Below are positions 26,615-35,900 of a stretch of DNA of 64,000 nt, piece by piece. Source of the DNA: Verrucomicrobiota bacterium (GTDB lineage Bacteria; Verrucomicrobiota; Verrucomicrobiia; Limisphaerales; JADJPG01); assembly GCA_016713365.1 (NCBI GenBank), contig JADJPG010000104.1, forward strand, positions 9,203 to 73,202, read 5' to 3'. The notes below the pieces were generated by a model that worked only from the letters and a program-made list of their open reading frames with translations, did no database searches and was not told the DNA's origin. The stretch's first letter is position 1. Every line of letters starts with the position of its first letter. Both the position numbers and the translations under genes were made by a program.

Positions 26615-27466
26615 CTACCGGCTCCGCAGTTGGAGACGGCAACGGTAGAAAGTCTGGGCGTCTGGTTCATTGGCGACGTAGGTGATCGTGGCGTTATTGC
26701 CGAGCACGTTGGTGTAGTTCGGCACGCCGCGCCAGTTGCCGATCGCGAGATTTGTGGTCGATTCAAGCGTGTAGATACGGTCGTATCCCGCGTAGCCCGC
26801 GCCCGCCGCGGTAACGGCGAAGAAAGAGACCAGTTTGTTCACCGGTCCTGAACGCGTGATGCTGAGATGGAAGAATCCGTTGCGATCGTTGGGATTCGTT
26901 CCGGCGATATACTCGTCCTTGTTCTTCACGCCGTCGTTGTCGTTATCGCCTGTGCCGGTCGGATTCAAGTTCCCGAAAACCGAAAACTCATACGCGTCCG
27001 GCAAGCCGTCGTTGTCGCTGTCGGAGACGGTCGTCCCGAAGTCGAGGCGCTGGGCGTGGCCGCGCTCCGGAATCTGATACGGCAGCTGCATCTGCACACC
27101 GTTCTGATTGCGAATAACAAGCACGAGCGATTCGCCGGCGACGGAAGAATCCGACTCGGCGACAGGAGTGAGTTCCTCCAGCTTGAGATTGAGCCGGTAG
27201 AATCCGCCCATCGCGGCATCGCTACCCATTCGGTAAGTGGCGATCGTGGGGCCGTCGATCGAGCGACGTGCTTCTACGATGACGTTGGTGTCCGCGGCCG
27301 TCACCGGCTGGCTGCCGAGAACGATGGTGCCGTAGAGGATGTTGTCCGGCGCTGGAAGTTCCGCGTGAACCGCGGTGGTCAGCACGCCTGACACGAGGGC
27401 CAGGCCGAGGAGTTGTTTCACGCCGGTGCTCGCCGAAGTCAGGTGCTGCCGTTGATTCGTCTTCAT
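26615..27466 (-). CDS. Small exported DSDNDGL-type (thrombospondin type 3-like) protein, last gene of operon A
   Basis: 283 residues from the ATG at 27466 (27499 is an alternative). The signal peptide ends TTAVHAE. Residues about 25-140 form a beta-rich domain (DNILYGTIVLGSQPVTAADTNV). Next comes a calcium-loop stretch, VSDSDNDGLPDAYE ... GDNDNDGVKNKDEYIAGTNPND, typical of thrombospondin type 3-like acidic repeats. The C-terminus (YTLESTTNLAIGNWRGV ... FYRCRLQLRSR) is the PVC exported tail. It lies 54 bases after the giant gene. A diverged paralogue opens operon B at 63.0-63.9 kb. Function unknown, probably calcium-stabilised and surface-located. Confidence 0.75.
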   Translation of the reverse strand: MKTNQRQHLTSASTGVKQLLGLALVSGVLTTAVHAELPAPDNILYGTIVLGSQPVTAADTNVIVEARRSIDGPTIATYRMGSDAAMGGFYRLNLKLEELTPVAESDSSVAGESLVLVIRNQNGVQMQLPYQIPERGHAQRLDFGTTVSDSDNDGLPDAYEFSVFGNLNPTGTGDNDNDGVKNKDEYIAGTNPNDRNGFFHLSITRSGPVNKLVSFFAVTAAGAGYAGYDRIYTLESTTNLAIGNWRGVPNYTNVLGNNATITYVANEPDAQTFYRCRLQLRSR

Positions 27467-27520
27467 AAGTTCAGTAGTCGACCATCGTTGAATCGTCATG
27501 TTCGTGAAGGTGCGTCGCGA

Positions 27521-30500
27521 TCAATCACCCGTGTAGGAATAGCTCTGGAGCGAAATTAGAATGTCGCTCACCGATTCGATGAACTGCTCCAGACCCTGCT
27601 CCGGATTGTTCAGCAACGTGCCGCCGGGGATGATCAGCACCCAGTCGGTGTTCCAGACGCTGCGGCTGACGAGACGGCTGGACTTGGTGGTCTCCGTGTC
27701 GTCGTAAACGCTGCTGTCATGATACGCGCGGAAGCTGGAGAAGCGTCGAATCTGCGCGAAACTTTCCGCGAGCGAATCGTTCACCGGAATCCAGGTCGGA
27801 TCATCTAGGTCATTCGCCCCGATGGGGAACGGAGCAGGAATCGCCTGATCCACCACGCGCCATTCACGGGTGGCGAGCGTGTTGCCGGTGGGCGAGCGAA
27901 GCACGTCCATGCCGGTCGGGAACAAGTAGACGCGCGGTGCGGTGGCCAGACCCGAGCCGTTGTAATCGCTGAACCAAATGCCAGCCGCGTTGATCTTCGT
28001 GGAGAAGAGGCTGGGATCATACGCCGTGTCGCCGCCGCCGAGCGGACGCCCGAAGAAGTTCAGACCGAACGTCACCGTGGTGGGGAATCGCAGCACGATA
28101 CCGGGCTGCGGTCCGGCGGGCTCGGGAGCGAAGGGTCGGCAGTAGCGGCGGAATTCCGGTACTTCCCAGAGATCCGCCACGACGGCTGTCGCGAGGACCT
28201 TCCGCCACTTGTCATCCGAGACGGCGTTGGCTGCTTCCGCTTCCGCTTCGGCTGCGAGTTCATCGGGAGTGTTGGCGATGCCATCCGCGCCGAGATCGGG
28301 AACCACGCGATCGCGAATGCGGAAGAGTTCGCGTCGCAACGAGAACCGTGACTGCTCGAGCTGGGGATTGTTCAACCCGAACCGCGGCGCGAGCACATCG
28401 AAGTTTTGCTTCAATCGCGCCAGAGGATCCGAGAGACCGCTTCGGCCGGTGACTGGCGATCCATCCGCGACCTGCCCGATGCTGCGCTGGCGGATGATGT
28501 CGGTGAAGAAGTCGCGTCCCGCGCGGTTATCGGTGCCGAGGAAGTTTAGCTCGTAATCGTAGGCGCTGGCCACGAGGTAGACATAGCGCGCGGCGAGGTC
28601 GAACTGCGCGCGATACTTCTGCAAGGCTTCGTTCCGGAAAATGCGGAAGGCGATGTCTTTGTAGCGATTCTGTTGGGACTGCCCCGCGGTCCGCTGGCGG
28701 AAGATGGTGCGCTCGGTCAGCAAGCGCTGCCCTGCGGCGAGCGCGGCCTTATAACGTGCGAACGACTGCCGCACGAGCTCCGCCTGGTTCATGGTCTCCA
28801 ACCGCATCGGCGCCTCGGAGCGCAGGAGTTGCCGCAGTTCGGCGGACATTTGTTTCACTTCAAAATCCTGCGACGCCACTTCGACATCGATATCAGTCTG
28901 GAGCTGCGTTTGTTCCTTGGATTGCTCGAAACGATTCTGCTGCCCTTCGACAATGTCCGCGCTGCCTTCGAGCGCCTCCGCCGCAGCAATGGAACCATAC
29001 CCGATGACAGCGCGGGCTATCTCATCCACTGGAAAGAGAAAGTCCTGCAAGTCTTGTGGAATTCCCTGAACCACCGCATCGGCAACGCGGCTGACAATGT
29101 CCGCAGAACGCCGCAATCCCAGTTGCGCATCCTGCGCGGACAATATCTTGGTGTTGAGCCTGATCAACTCGGACTGATTGCCAGTGAGGAGGCTGATGGT
29201 CCGGTTGCTCAGGGCCAGGCGGCTGCCGAGCAGTTGGGACGCTTCCTCAATCTGCTTGATGAGGTCGTCGTAATTATTGAGCGTCTGCTTGAGGCGTGTC
29301 TCCTCCTGCAGCAGGTCCGACAGCGCGAGTTGTATTTCTCCAGGCGCGCGACGCGATCCAAATTCCGACGGCGCGGTAAACGCCCACCCGCCCGATGCGA
29401 GCGGATAGTTTACGGCAAGGAACGGTCCGGTGGCGATGTTGGTGGTGAACAGGTCGCCGCCGAAGTAAAACGACGGCGCGGAGTCACCATCCTGGAACGG
29501 CTTAAAATAACCGATGACGTTCGTGAGTCCGCGGGGGTTCGGCTGGCTACCGGTCAACTCCGTCGCTCCCACGTATTGGTAATGGTAAATGTCAGGGCCA
29601 TCGTAGCCGCTGGGATACGTCTTGCCGGCTCCGATGTCGCCGTCGTACGGGTAGCCGAAGATCTCGATCAGCCGGCTCTTCAAGTCGCGTTCTTGATCCG
29701 CAACGTTCGCAGTGAACTCATCGATGGTGTCCTGCTGGCGACGCAGAGCCTCGGTCAGGCCATTCGCACGATCCCACAAGTTGACCGTATTGTTCAACGT
29801 GTTCACCGCGCGCTCGTAGATCTGTTGGAAATGAGCGCGGCCCTGGATGCCAGACCCGATGACGAGGAACGCGGGATCGATATCGAACGGCACCACGCCC
29901 TTCGCCAGACCGAGCGGGTTCAGTCCCTTGTCTACCTTGTCGAGCTGCGTTTGAATCTCGCGGTGCTGGCTTATGATCTCGTCGATCTCCAGCACGGTCT
30001 GCCGGTCAATCTTCTGGATGCCGACGTGACTGGGGTTCGGATCCGCGCTGGGCAGAATCGCATTGGCCGTCAGCCAGTCGAAGTAGGCACCTTGTCCCGC
30101 CCGACGTGCCCATTCCGTGACGCCCCAGGCCCGATCAGAATCCGTGTCCTTGTAGCCCTGATACTGGCCTTCGGGATTATCCACGTACTTCGAGCGATGA
30201 GTGAGATCCACGATCTCGGCACCCGCCTTGGCTTTCGCGGCGGCCACCGTGGCGAACTTCCGTTCGTCGAGGAAATCGACCTGCACGGCGACTCCCGCCA
30301 CGAGCACGTTCTCTGAGCGCGGAATCCAGGTGAAGCGCGGGTGGCGCAACAGGTCGTAGTAAGTCTTCGCGGCGGTGAGGTAGTGACCCCACGCATCGCC
30401 GTGACCTTGCGGGAAGAGAATGCGCGCGTCGTTCTCATTGATCAGGCCGTCGAGATTCACATCGCCGACGTTGTAAACGCGTTCGTAGGCAATCTCGCCT

Positions 30501-32902
30501 TCCGCCCCGGTGAAGTTCCAGAGCAGACGATTGTAAACCGGCTTCGCTCCCACGCCCGACGCGCTGTCATCGCGACCGCGCAACAAGGCCAGTTCTTCTT
30601 CGAGCAATGAGTCGAGCTGGTTCTGGAAGGCAAAGATGGAGGTTCCCACCGTGCCGAACTCGAGAGAGTCCGAGAAGAATCCGATCGTGGGATCCTGCGC
30701 GTCGGAGAAGGCCTCGTTGCCGAGCAGCATGTAGAGATCGGACAACCGCGACGCGGCGAGCAGCAGCGCGTTGTTCGCCGGATCGTTGTCGACGGGCGGC
30801 AGTCCTTCAATGCTGAGACGTTTGCCGCGGTTGAGCACGGTCGAGTAAGCCTCGATGAGGCCGACGCCGTTCAAGTTTCCGCCGTCCGGATTCAAGGCAA
30901 TGTCTCCCTCGTAGCGCTCACCTGCCTGAATCAACATGCTCGCGTAGGTCACGCTGGCGTTGTCGTGGAAGTTGGTCGTGCGCGCCTCGAAGGGATTGAT
31001 GCCTTCCACCACTCGCTTCACCCAACCGGGAGCGAACGCGGCGCGAGTTTGCGCCGTGCTGGACGGGTCACCCACCCAGTCGCTCCAGTTGGTCGTGCCC
31101 GCGACGTTGTAGCCCCGATACCGGACGACGAACCAGTTATCGATCAGTGTGAACAGACTCGTCTCCGCGCCGTCGCCCAGCGTGATGGAGTTCAGTCCGG
31201 CAGCCGACGGCTTGTAGACGCGCCATCCGCGCGAGTCGGTGACTTCGCCGGTTGCCGGATTCACAGCAGGGAGCGCGGCCGGATTGAAGTTCGCTTCATC
31301 CGGATGATACCACCACTCGAACTGGAGCCGATCGGGATCACCACCGAAATCCGAGCTGTGCCGGAGCGTGAGGCGTTCGTCGAAAACATTGTCCGGGAAC
31401 AACACCTTCAGGTCGCCGCGGAACGGCCCGCCTTCGACGCGGATAACGTGCAGCGTGACGGGGGCCGCCCCCAGCGCCGGGTCGTTGTTCTCCGCCAGCA
31501 CGAGATAGTTCGTCTGGCCCGGCGCATTGGCGGCGGTGGGCAACGGCAGACCCGCCGTCAGCGCCTTGGGCAGGTCGCCAAGATTCTCGAGAACCACCGC
31601 ACCCGCGCTGTTCGCGGTGAAGCCGATGAGCAGTTCCTGATCGGGCGCGCCATCGCGATTGACGTCGATCCGGTTCGGGTTCCGCGTCAGGTCGTAGAGC
31701 GAATCGATGATGCTGTGGAATCTCGCTTCGCTGGTGAGTTGTTTGATGCGCTGACGTTCGCTGTCACTCATCACGTTGCTGAGCAGCAACGGTTCGCCAA
31801 GGCCCGCCTCGCTGATGACACCGGACCAGCTCATCGATCGGCTCGCCGGATTGTAGCTGAGCCTGGCGCGCAGGTAGTACGGCAGGTCGGAGAAGGTCTG
31901 CGAACCGTTGGGCTGCGTCTCGAGGTTGACCTCGGCCGGGAGACGATAGCTCGCGTTGATGCCGGCGACGTTGGTGAGACGCAACGTCCGCGTGGAGATC
32001 GGATCGTAGAGTCGCGCGGTCGTGGACAGCGTGTTGCTGCCGTTGGGATTCAACGTATCGAAGGCCACCTGGGCCGAAGCCCAGTTCTTGATCGCCGGCA
32101 GGCCGCGTTTGGAATTGAGCAGAGTCTCACCGATTTGCAGCGCCGAGGTGTTGGTTGGCCAGACGATGTTGTAGGTCACGTTGACGGGCGTGGAACTGGT
32201 GGAGCCGGGCGCGATGCCGCTCCAGCCCACGCAGCCACCGAGGGCCACATCGTCCGTTCCATCTCGACCGGCGTCGTAGGAGAACGTCGGTTGCAGCGGG
32301 TAGAAGTAGCGGATGACGACTTGCGGATTGGGGTCGCCGGGCGTCGGTCCTTTGACGGCGTGGATCTTTCCGCGGTGATCGCGGAACGCATTCCCGGAGA
32401 CAATGGTCGTGTTCGCGCAGACGGTCAGGAGACTGAGCGGATACGGTGGGAGAATCTCCTTGCCGGCTTCGCCAGTGAACGAGAATCCGTGATCCGGATC
32501 CGTCAGCACCACTTCATACGGTTGCATGGCCCATTTGCCGCTCGAAGGATCGCGATACTTCAGCAGCACGAACGGGCGCGACGTGGCATCGCTGTTCAAA
32601 TCATTGCGCAGCGCGAAGAGCCCTTCGCCGGACTTGCTCGGGGCGAAGAACGCGTGTTCTTCGTTGGGATTGTAGCCGGGCAGATTCGTGTTCGACTGCA
32701 CGTAGATGCGTTTGTCCGGGAACTGCGCCGCCGGCAGCGGGCCGGAGCCGAGCGGATTGGCGATGACGAGGCTCGTTGCGCCAACGGGCCATGAGATGCT
32801 GTAGCGCACAGACAAGTCCGGCCACAACGAGCCGGTGATGGGATTGACCTTGTAGAACGCGACCACGAGGTCGTCGTTCGGCGAACCTGTGTCCCTGTTC
32901 AC
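27521..32902 (-). CDS. Giant secreted protein A, C-terminal part: TcA-like helical region (continues 32601-38507)
   Basis: About 1,793 residues in frame; the frame joins the upstream gene part near 32,940 after removing one extra base (IIPVNRD is the first shared stretch). Roughly residues 1-650 are beta-rich. Then RGKRLSIEGLPPVDND ... NALLLAASRLSDLYMLLGNEAF (about 30,705-30,830), a calcium-loop-like GDVNLDGLINEND, and PQGHGDAWGHYLTA. Long helical/coiled-coil tracts follow (about 28,600-29,950), then FRNEALQKYRAQFDLAARYVYL. The beta-rich end terminates VSDILISLQSYSYTGD. By recall, TcA toxins carry a similar ordered set (LSI-G-PL, coiled coil, FSNQALY..., terminal SDIILHIRYT). This makes a diverged TcA C-terminal half likely; profile comparison would decide. 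The region aligns along its length with 53791-59872. Confidence 0.75.
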   Translation of the reverse strand: MNRDTGSPNDDLVVAFYKVNPITGSLWPDLSVRYSISWPVGATSLVIANPLGSGPLPAAQFPDKRIYVQSNTNLPGYNPNEEHAFFAPSKSGEGLFALRNDLNSDATSRPFVLLKYRDPSSGKWAMQPYEVVLTDPDHGFSFTGEAGKEILPPYPLSLLTVCANTTIVSGNAFRDHRGKIHAVKGPTPGDPNPQVVIRYFYPLQPTFSYDAGRDGTDDVALGGCVGWSGIAPGSTSSTPVNVTYNIVWPTNTSALQIGETLLNSKRGLPAIKNWASAQVAFDTLNPNGSNTLSTTARLYDPISTRTLRLTNVAGINASYRLPAEVNLETQPNGSQTFSDLPYYLRARLSYNPASRSMSWSGVISEAGLGEPLLLSNVMSDSERQRIKQLTSEARFHSIIDSLYDLTRNPNRIDVNRDGAPDQELLIGFTANSAGAVVLENLGDLPKALTAGLPLPTAANAPGQTNYLVLAENNDPALGAAPVTLHVIRVEGGPFRGDLKVLFPDNVFDERLTLRHSSDFGGDPDRLQFEWWYHPDEANFNPAALPAVNPATGEVTDSRGWRVYKPSAAGLNSITLGDGAETSLFTLIDNWFVVRYRGYNVAGTTNWSDWVGDPSSTAQTRAAFAPGWVKRVVEGINPFEARTTNFHDNASVTYASMLIQAGERYEGDIALNPDGGNLNGVGLIEAYSTVLNRGKRLSIEGLPPVDNDPANNALLLAASRLSDLYMLLGNEAFSDAQDPTIGFFSDSLEFGTVGTSIFAFQNQLDSLLEEELALLRGRDDSASGVGAKPVYNRLLWNFTGAEGEIAYERVYNVGDVNLDGLINENDARILFPQGHGDAWGHYLTAAKTYYDLLRHPRFTWIPRSENVLVAGVAVQVDFLDERKFATVAAAKAKAGAEIVDLTHRSKYVDNPEGQYQGYKDTDSDRAWGVTEWARRAGQGAYFDWLTANAILPSADPNPSHVGIQKIDRQTVLEIDEIISQHREIQTQLDKVDKGLNPLGLAKGVVPFDIDPAFLVIGSGIQGRAHFQQIYERAVNTLNNTVNLWDRANGLTEALRRQQDTIDEFTANVADQERDLKSRLIEIFGYPYDGDIGAGKTYPSGYDGPDIYHYQYVGATELTGSQPNPRGLTNVIGYFKPFQDGDSAPSFYFGGDLFTTNIATGPFLAVNYPLASGGWAFTAPSEFGSRRAPGEIQLALSDLLQEETRLKQTLNNYDDLIKQIEEASQLLGSRLALSNRTISLLTGNQSELIRLNTKILSAQDAQLGLRRSADIVSRVADAVVQGIPQDLQDFLFPVDEIARAVIGYGSIAAAEALEGSADIVEGQQNRFEQSKEQTQLQTDIDVEVASQDFEVKQMSAELRQLLRSEAPMRLETMNQAELVRQSFARYKAALAAGQRLLTERTIFRQRTAGQSQQNRYKDIAFRIFRNEALQKYRAQFDLAARYVYLVASAYDYELNFLGTDNRAGRDFFTDIIRQRSIGQVADGSPVTGRSGLSDPLARLKQNFDVLAPRFGLNNPQLEQSRFSLRRELFRIRDRVVPDLGADGIANTPDELAAEAEAEAANAVSDDKWRKVLATAVVADLWEVPEFRRYCRPFAPEPAGPQPGIVLRFPTTVTFGLNFFGRPLGGGDTAYDPSLFSTKINAAGIWFSDYNGSGLATAPRVYLFPTGMDVLRSPTGNTLATREWRVVDQAIPAPFPIGANDLDDPTWIPVNDSLAESFAQIRRFSSFRAYHDSSVYDDTETTKSSRLVSRSVWNTDWVLIIPGGTLLNNPEQGLEQFIESVSDILISLQSYSYTGD

Positions 32903-35900
32903 CGGGATGATCGGGCCGGTCTGATCTCGTGCGATCGTAGGCCGCTTCCGCCCCGACTCCGTCGTAGGGCGAAATCACGTTCACCACCCAGCCGCTCTTG
33001 GGCGAGTTCGTCGCGACACTCAGCCCGCGCGGGTCTGAGACTGGCGTGCCAACTGTGGCGGACTGTCCATCGCGGAAGGCGAGAGGGTCATTCCACGCAA
33101 CGGAGCGAACAACTTGGAAGTAGTTCGAGTGCGTGAGCGGGTCGGGCGACGAACCGAGCGCTGCCTCGGGCGCGATCAAATAGCGAATCACCGTGTAGCC
33201 CGGCTGGTTGGCGATGAGCTGCTTACTTCCCGCGTCGTAAATGGCTCCCGGAACCGTGGAGTAACTCATCACGATCGCGCGGTAAGGTGAGGATGCGGTG
33301 AGCGGCTCGACTTCGACCGGCGCACCTGCGACGTGGATTTGCGGATCCGATGGGAACACCGCGCGCATCACGCGCACGACGGGCGGCGGAGGGTTCGCAT
33401 CGGCGAGGCTCGCGGTTGTCAGCCACGTCACGCGGGCCGCGATGGGCCGGGTGAAGTAGAGCTTCTGTTCGAGATCACTCCACAGCGAAGCCTGCGCGGC
33501 TTGCTCGATCGGCGTGCCGTCGATGGCTTCAACTTGCGGCGGCTGATACGCGCGCTGCGTGAGCGGGTTGATGGCTTGAAACGGTGGTGCCAGAGGTTGA
33601 CCGACCAGCACTTGCCGGCGCAGGACAAAGGCCCGCCTGCCAACGCCGGGTTTCGTGCCGTTGCCAGCTATATCTCCCGCTGCGTTGATGGTTACGGCGT
33701 CTTCCAAGACGAAGGTGTTCGTAGGAACGAAATCCTGCAGAGGGAACACCCGCCCGTCCGAAAAGACATAGGTGCGTTCGCCAAGAATCTGAGGACCGAT
33801 TTGCGTCGATTGGATGATGGCGCTGCCCACCGCCTCGCCGGCGTCATTGAGGCCCCGCAGCGTGAAGGTGTTGAAGTTGGTCGGAAAGAGAGCCCGGAGT
33901 TGGGCGTTGAGGTTGGCGTTCGTCGTGCCTGTCCGATAGTTAAAGATGATCGGGCCGCCTCCCTTCAAGCTCAGGCCCACTTGCCCAACGTTGTTCAAGT
34001 TGCCCATGTCATTGTCGCGGATATACACCACGTCTCCGAACGAGCCGAAATCGCGCACGGTCCGTGTGTTGTCGCTGTTGAGCTGCCACAGCACACCCCG
34101 GCGACCATCGGATGAGCGCCCAAGGATTTCGCCGCGATTGTTCATGCGGATTACGCTGCCCATTGACGCACCGATGTAGAAAGTGTTGCCCAGGTTCGAC
34201 TGGCTGGAACCCTCCCGATAAACAACCTGTTTGGAGTTGAACAACCCCCCGGCAATGGCGCCGTTGTCATTGATCTGCCAGGCGAACGAAGGCTGACTGT
34301 TGTCGAGTGGCAGCGGGGTGTAGGTTCCGTTATCGAATATGAACCCACGAGCTTCAAAAGTGCTGTTGGTGAAGTTGTAGTTACCACCCACGACCTGTCC
34401 CGCATTGTTGATGCTCGTGGCGAAGGCGAAATTCGGTGCATTGATGAGCGAGATGGTAGGCGGGGTCGTGCGCGTATCCCAAACCACAGCGCGCTCGGCG
34501 AAGCCCGGCAAATCGGCCGTACCCGCGACCAGTCCATTGTCATTCATGTCCGAAACCGAAGTACCCTCCGAGCCCGGGAGATTCGGCAGTTCAATCAGGG
34601 TATACTCAAGCGGTTCTTCGACGAAAAACGTGAACGTGTTCGTGGACTGGAACAGCCCGTCGCTGCCGACGATGCTGATCGTCGTCGTGCCAACAGCGCC
34701 CGGGACCGGCGTCAGGCGAAGATTGTAACTGCCCGCGGTGCCAAGAATGGCGATGCCATCCGCTCCAACCACCGCGGGATTCGAAGAGAACCCTGACAAG
34801 GCGGGTCGCACGGGCACCGAATCCGAATCAGTCACAGTGAACGGCACGTTCTTCACGACATTGCGGAACGTCGATTGCGCAGCGACTGGCGAGATGACCG
34901 GAGGTTCGTTGACCTGAACGGTGAAGTTCACGCTGCTGCTCAGGGCGCCGTCGCTGACGCTCACGATGATCTGGGATGGGCCGGACAAAGCCGCGCCGCT
35001 CGTTACGCTCACAGTGCGGTTCGCTCCGCTGCCTCCGAGTGTGACAATGGGAACGCGGAAGGTGTCTCCGGAGACGGCTGTCACAACCAAGCTGTCCACG
35101 CCACTGTCCACGTCGTTTACGATGAAAGGCTGTGACTGGGTCGTCTGCCCGCGACGCACGACCTGGTTCGTCGGAGCGATTGCGAAGACCGGCGCGTCGT
35201 TCACCGGCGTGATGGTCAGGACGAATTGATTGGTCGCGGTAAGTTTGCCGTCGCTGACGATGAGGGAGATGGTCGCCGACCCATCGGCGTTGGTCGCGGG
35301 AGTGATCCGGACGGTGCGATTGCTGCCGGAGCCGCTGAACTCAAAGCCGGATGCGGGGACGAGAGCGGCGGAGCTGCAGACTCCGCTCACCGTGAGAACT
35401 TCCGCGGCGACTTCAGAATCACTGACGGAGAAGGCGATTGGCCCCAGCGTATTGTCTTCCGCGACGACTTGGTTGCCCACGAACGAAATGCTCGGCGAGT
35501 TCGTATCGGGCGTGATCGTGATGGAGACGAGCGACACCTCCGTCTCCGCATAACCATCGCTGACGCTGAAGCTGAATCGGTCTTCGCCGCTGGCGTTGGC
35601 GTTCGGCGTGTAAGTGAAGGCGCCATTGCTGGCGTCGGTGATGGCAAGCGTGCCGCGCTGCGGGGGCGTCACAACTGTGAAGGTCAACGTGTCTTCGTCG
35701 GGATCCCACGCCTGCAGTCGATCGTTGAACGGAGTGTCTTCCGTCGTGAGGTAACGCGAGAAGTTGAGCGACGACTGAATCCGCGTCGTGCCGGAACCGC
35801 TCGTGCCTGAGTGAACGTTACCAACTTCGTCATCGACAATGATCCCGCTGCGTTCGTCGAAACGCCAGAGCGCAGTGAGGTCTTCTGCCGTGGCGAGCAC

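Noticed and set aside
28673..32794. Long plus-strand open frames (547 and 609 codons) opposite giant A
   Set aside because: They mirror the minus-strand codon pattern in GC-rich DNA, have Arg/Asp/Val-rich compositions with no domain, and overlap a region clearly conserved in the other strand's protein between two paralogues.
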